From Acidimicrobiia bacterium (GTDB lineage: Bacteria; Actinomycetota; Acidimicrobiia; Acidimicrobiales; Ilumatobacteraceae), in assembly GCA_009927565.1 (NCBI GenBank), contig RFMT01000249.1, forward strand, positions 1 through 7,594: DNA of 7,594 bases, written 5' to 3'. The notes beneath the pieces are model-generated. The model saw nothing but the letters and a program-made list of their open reading frames with translations. It searched no databases and was not told the origin of the DNA. Position numbers and translations under genes: made by a program. Shown here one piece after another: positions 5,629-7,594 of the stretch. The first letter of the stretch is position 1. Every line of letters starts with the position of its first letter.

Positions 5629-7181
5629 GCGAGTTTTTAATTGTCACCGATGCTCATGGTGCGACGCTTGACGATTTGGTAGTGACACACAAATCTCTTG
5701 TCGTAGCCGGCTCGAAAGATATCAAGTGGTTCGTTTATGGCGCGGTGCCCGATGCGATAAAACACTTGCAGCGTCGCTGGTCGTTTCGTCGCGTGCGAGT
5801 GGTTGCGACAGCCGATGATTTTAAAACCAGCGAATATGTGATTTTTTTGAATGCGGGTGATGGTTTGTATCGCGAGTCGTTGGTTAATGTGCGCGAAATT
5901 ATCCGTAAAAATGCGGCGACCGATTTGGTTTATGGCGACGCGGCCCACCCGACAGGCGTCAAAGCCGAACCGCTGAGCTTTGTACGCCGACCGGGTTGGT
6001 CACCTGAGCGACTGCGCGGCCACTGTTATGTCGGCGAGACACTTGTTGCTCGCTCCGAAGTTGTTGAACGCGCAGGCGGCATAACTAACCTCGCCGTGCG
6101 ACACGCCCACGATCGTGCATTGCGCTTAAGCGAAAACGCAAAAAATATTGTGCGCATGCCAGAACTTCTGACGATGGCAAAAAATCGAGACTCTCGCCCA
6201 TCGGCATCGCTAGAAGCCGTAGTTGAACATTGCACACGGCAAAAAATTGATGCAAATTGCGAATTTGATGCGTCTGTGCCGAGTGTTCGTGTCAAACGGA
6301 AATTGACGACAAAGCCAAGTGTTGCAGTGATCGTGCCGACGCGAGGCACGTCAGCTGAGGTTTTTGGTTCAGAACGTGTGCTGGTTGTTGAGGCTGTGCG
6401 CAGTTTGTTCGAAAAATCGACTTATCAGAATTTTGAAGTTGTTGTCGTTGCCGACACACCGACGCCACAAACTGTGCGTGAAACATTGAAAGAGATCGGC
6501 GGTGCGCGGCTAAAAATAATTGATTACGATCGGCCGTTCAACTTTGCTGAGAAAAATAATCTCGGGGCGATGTCATGTGAGTCTGACTTGATCTTGCTTC
6601 TTAACGATGACACCGAGATAATTACGGCTGAAGCACTTGAATTAATGGTGGCGATGTTCAATGACCCGACAGTTGGCATTGTTGGCCCGATGTTGCTGTT
6701 TGAAGACTCGACGATTCAAAGTGCTGGCCATATTTTTAGCCCTGACCCGACAGATCTTTATCGCGCGCGCAGCCCCGAGACGCCTGGGCCGCAAAACTTG
6801 TTGCGAGTGCAACGCGAAGTTTCGAGCCTGATCGCAGCCTGTGCTCTGATTCGTCGAGATGTTTTCGAGCAAGTCGGTGGACTGTGCATGGAGTTTCCGG
6901 GTAACTGGAACGACATTGACTTCTGTCTAAAGGTTCAGCTTGCCGGCTACCGAGCAGTGTTCACACCACACGCTCACCTGTTTCACTTCGAGTCAAAAAC
7001 ACGAATTGCTAAACGTGTCGAAGCCGAAGTCGCAAAACTTGGCGCCCGGTGGGGTTCAGTTCTCGATGATGATCCATATTTCAACCCGAATCTGCAGCGC
7101 TATACCAACATCTGGAAAACAGATTCGACTTCAAAACAGTCGCTCGACGAAGCGCTGAGTTTTATATTGACAGTCGCCTAG
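5625..7181 (+). CDS. Family 2 glycosyltransferase with degenerate N-terminal GT domain
   Basis: This 518-aa protein resembles the tandem family 2 glycosyltransferases of O-antigen and cell-wall polysaccharide synthesis, which move a sugar from a nucleotide donor to a growing glycan at the inner membrane face. The C-terminal domain (about 231-490) looks intact: SVAVIVPTRG (232-241), FEVVVVAD, the loop NFAEKNNLGA (306-315), the metal/nucleotide motif LLNDDTE with Asp328 and Asp329, GAG-like VGIVGPML, and the acceptor-side motif GNWNDIDFCLK (426-436) with Asp430 and Asp432. The N-terminal part (1-215) keeps late elements of a second GT domain (DLVYGDAA, RRPGWSPERLRGHCYVGETLV, AGG, HAHDRALRLSE) but lacks the normal start motif, and its acidic motif reads LNAGDGL. 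It may therefore be a non-catalytic binding or dimer domain. No transmembrane helix is seen. It overlaps the 90-aa gene upstream and its TAG interlocks with the opposing stop at CTAG. Donor and acceptor are unknown. Confidence 0.9.
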   Translation: MSEFLIVTDAHGATLDDLVVTHKSLVVAGSKDIKWFVYGAVPDAIKHLQRRWSFRRVRVVATADDFKTSEYVIFLNAGDGLYRESLVNVREIIRKNAATDLVYGDAAHPTGVKAEPLSFVRRPGWSPERLRGHCYVGETLVARSEVVERAGGITNLAVRHAHDRALRLSENAKNIVRMPELLTMAKNRDSRPSASLEAVVEHCTRQKIDANCEFDASVPSVRVKRKLTTKPSVAVIVPTRGTSAEVFGSERVLVVEAVRSLFEKSTYQNFEVVVVADTPTPQTVRETLKEIGGARLKIIDYDRPFNFAEKNNLGAMSCESDLILLLNDDTEIITAEALELMVAMFNDPTVGIVGPMLLFEDSTIQSAGHIFSPDPTDLYRARSPETPGPQNLLRVQREVSSLIAACALIRRDVFEQVGGLCMEFPGNWNDIDFCLKVQLAGYRAVFTPHAHLFHFESKTRIAKRVEAEVAKLGARWGSVLDDDPYFNPNLQRYTNIWKTDSTSKQSLDEALSFILTVA

Positions 7182-7594
7182 TCGTTTGACTGCGGGCCGA
7201 TCGCGCCGATTGCGTCAAAATATTTAAGGTGTGCCTTAACGACGTATACGGCGTCGACATCGTCGAGAATCTCAATGTTGTTTTTCTCGGCAGCATCTAA
7301 CAGATAAGCAGTCAGGGTTTGTTCGTCAATCACAACTTCATCGACGATGTCTTGCCGACGATCTACGACACCCGCTGGTTGCAGACCTTTGTCGTGCAGC
7401 CAACGCATGTGAAAAACCAACAATTTACGCAGTTCAGCGAACGTCAGCCGCGCTTGAGTTTCGCTGGGCAAATTGTCGGCAACGAATTGCGTTGCCTGTT
7501 CGAGTTCATAGACCGCCCGTGGCGCAACACTGTCGAGGCGACGGGCCTCGCGACCAATGATCACTGCCGCAATGACAAAGACCAACAGCGATGC
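7178..7594 (-). CDS. Membrane-anchored protein of unknown function (N-terminus beyond window)
   Basis: The reading frame stays open to the right edge, so the start lies outside the window; the TTG at 7585 falls within a hydrophobic stretch and is unlikely to be the real start. About 138 residues are visible. Seen: a hydrophobic segment ending in LVFVIAAVIIGREARRLD, typical of a single N-terminal transmembrane helix followed by positive charges, then a helical cytoplasmic domain: YELEQATQFVADNLP, LTFAELRKLLVFHMRWLHDKGL, an acidic region (IVDEVVIDEQTLTAYLLDAAEKN) and a C-terminal helix VYVVKAHLKYFDAIGAIGP. The pattern recalls single-pass actinobacterial proteins of unknown function, but I cannot name a family. 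It converges on the glycosyltransferase gene, sharing the CTAG that forms both stop codons, so there is no room for a terminator between them. Confidence 0.8.
   Translation of the reverse strand, partial: ASLLVFVIAAVIIGREARRLDSVAPRAVYELEQATQFVADNLPSETQARLTFAELRKLLVFHMRWLHDKGLQPAGVVDRRQDIVDEVVIDEQTLTAYLLDAAEKNNIEILDDVDAVYVVKAHLKYFDAIGAIGPQSND

Noticed and set aside
7583..7585. TTG at 7585 as the start of the last minus-strand gene
   Set aside because: It would cut into the hydrophobic anchor, and the frame remains open to the window edge.
1..7594. Mobile elements, CRISPR arrays, tRNA/rRNA genes, riboswitches, intrinsic terminators
   Set aside because: I found no repeats with regular spacing, no transposase or integrase motifs, no RNA-gene signatures, and no GC-rich hairpin followed by a T-run; intergenic gaps are all under about 60 bases.

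Overview
The window looks like a gene-dense stretch of an actinobacterial chromosome of moderate GC content. The evidence is a homodimeric-type pyruvate dehydrogenase E1 (AceE), a small HhH-GPD protein of a type I associate with actinobacteria, a maleylpyruvate-isomerase-like protein of the mycothiol-dependent family, and an anchored C-terminal protein of actinobacterial style. Ribosome binding sites are mostly weak or absent. Neighbouring genes are often joined by 4-bp start/stop overlaps, and two divergent genes may be leaderless. An aquatic acidimicrobial-type actinobacterium is my best guess, but this rests on general resemblance and not on a marker gene. I see no mobile elements, CRISPR arrays, tRNAs, rRNAs or phage genes.

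Layout. (1) Bases 1-2742, plus strand: the C-terminal part of aceE, a small HhH-GPD DNA glycosylase-like protein and galE, each overlapping the next by 4 bp, so probably one coupled transcript. (2) Bases 2747-3760, minus strand: a 77-aa protein of unknown function followed by an alpha/beta-hydrolase-fold protein whose nucleophile position carries Asn. This unit converges on galE with only 4 bp between stop codons. (3) Bases 3819-5320, plus strand: a DsbA/GST-kappa-like thioredoxin-fold protein with a single active-site Cys (CPWA), coupled by an ATGA overlap to an MDMPI-like protein. The 3761-3818 interval carries candidate divergent promoters. (4) Bases 5356-7181, plus strand: a 90-aa basic protein of unknown function coupled by ATGA to a 518-aa family 2 glycosyltransferase with a degenerate N-terminal domain and an intact C-terminal one. 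(5) Bases 7178-7594, minus strand: a membrane-anchored protein of unknown function running off the window, whose stop codon interlocks with the glycosyltransferase stop at CTAG.

How the genes may work together. Regions 1 and 4 share a sugar-nucleotide theme: GalE supplies UDP-galactose and perhaps UDP-GalNAc, and the glycosyltransferase would use an activated sugar to build surface glycans. Region 3 looks like a low-molecular-weight-thiol pair. AceE and the HhH-GPD protein have no evident functional tie to galE beyond co-transcription. No gap between genes exceeds about 60 bases, so no long non-coding stretch remains unexplained. I see no obvious new multi-gene system. The most unusual points are the apparent nucleophile loss in the hydrolase, the two-domain glycosyltransferase with its small partner, and the monothiol/MDMPI pair.
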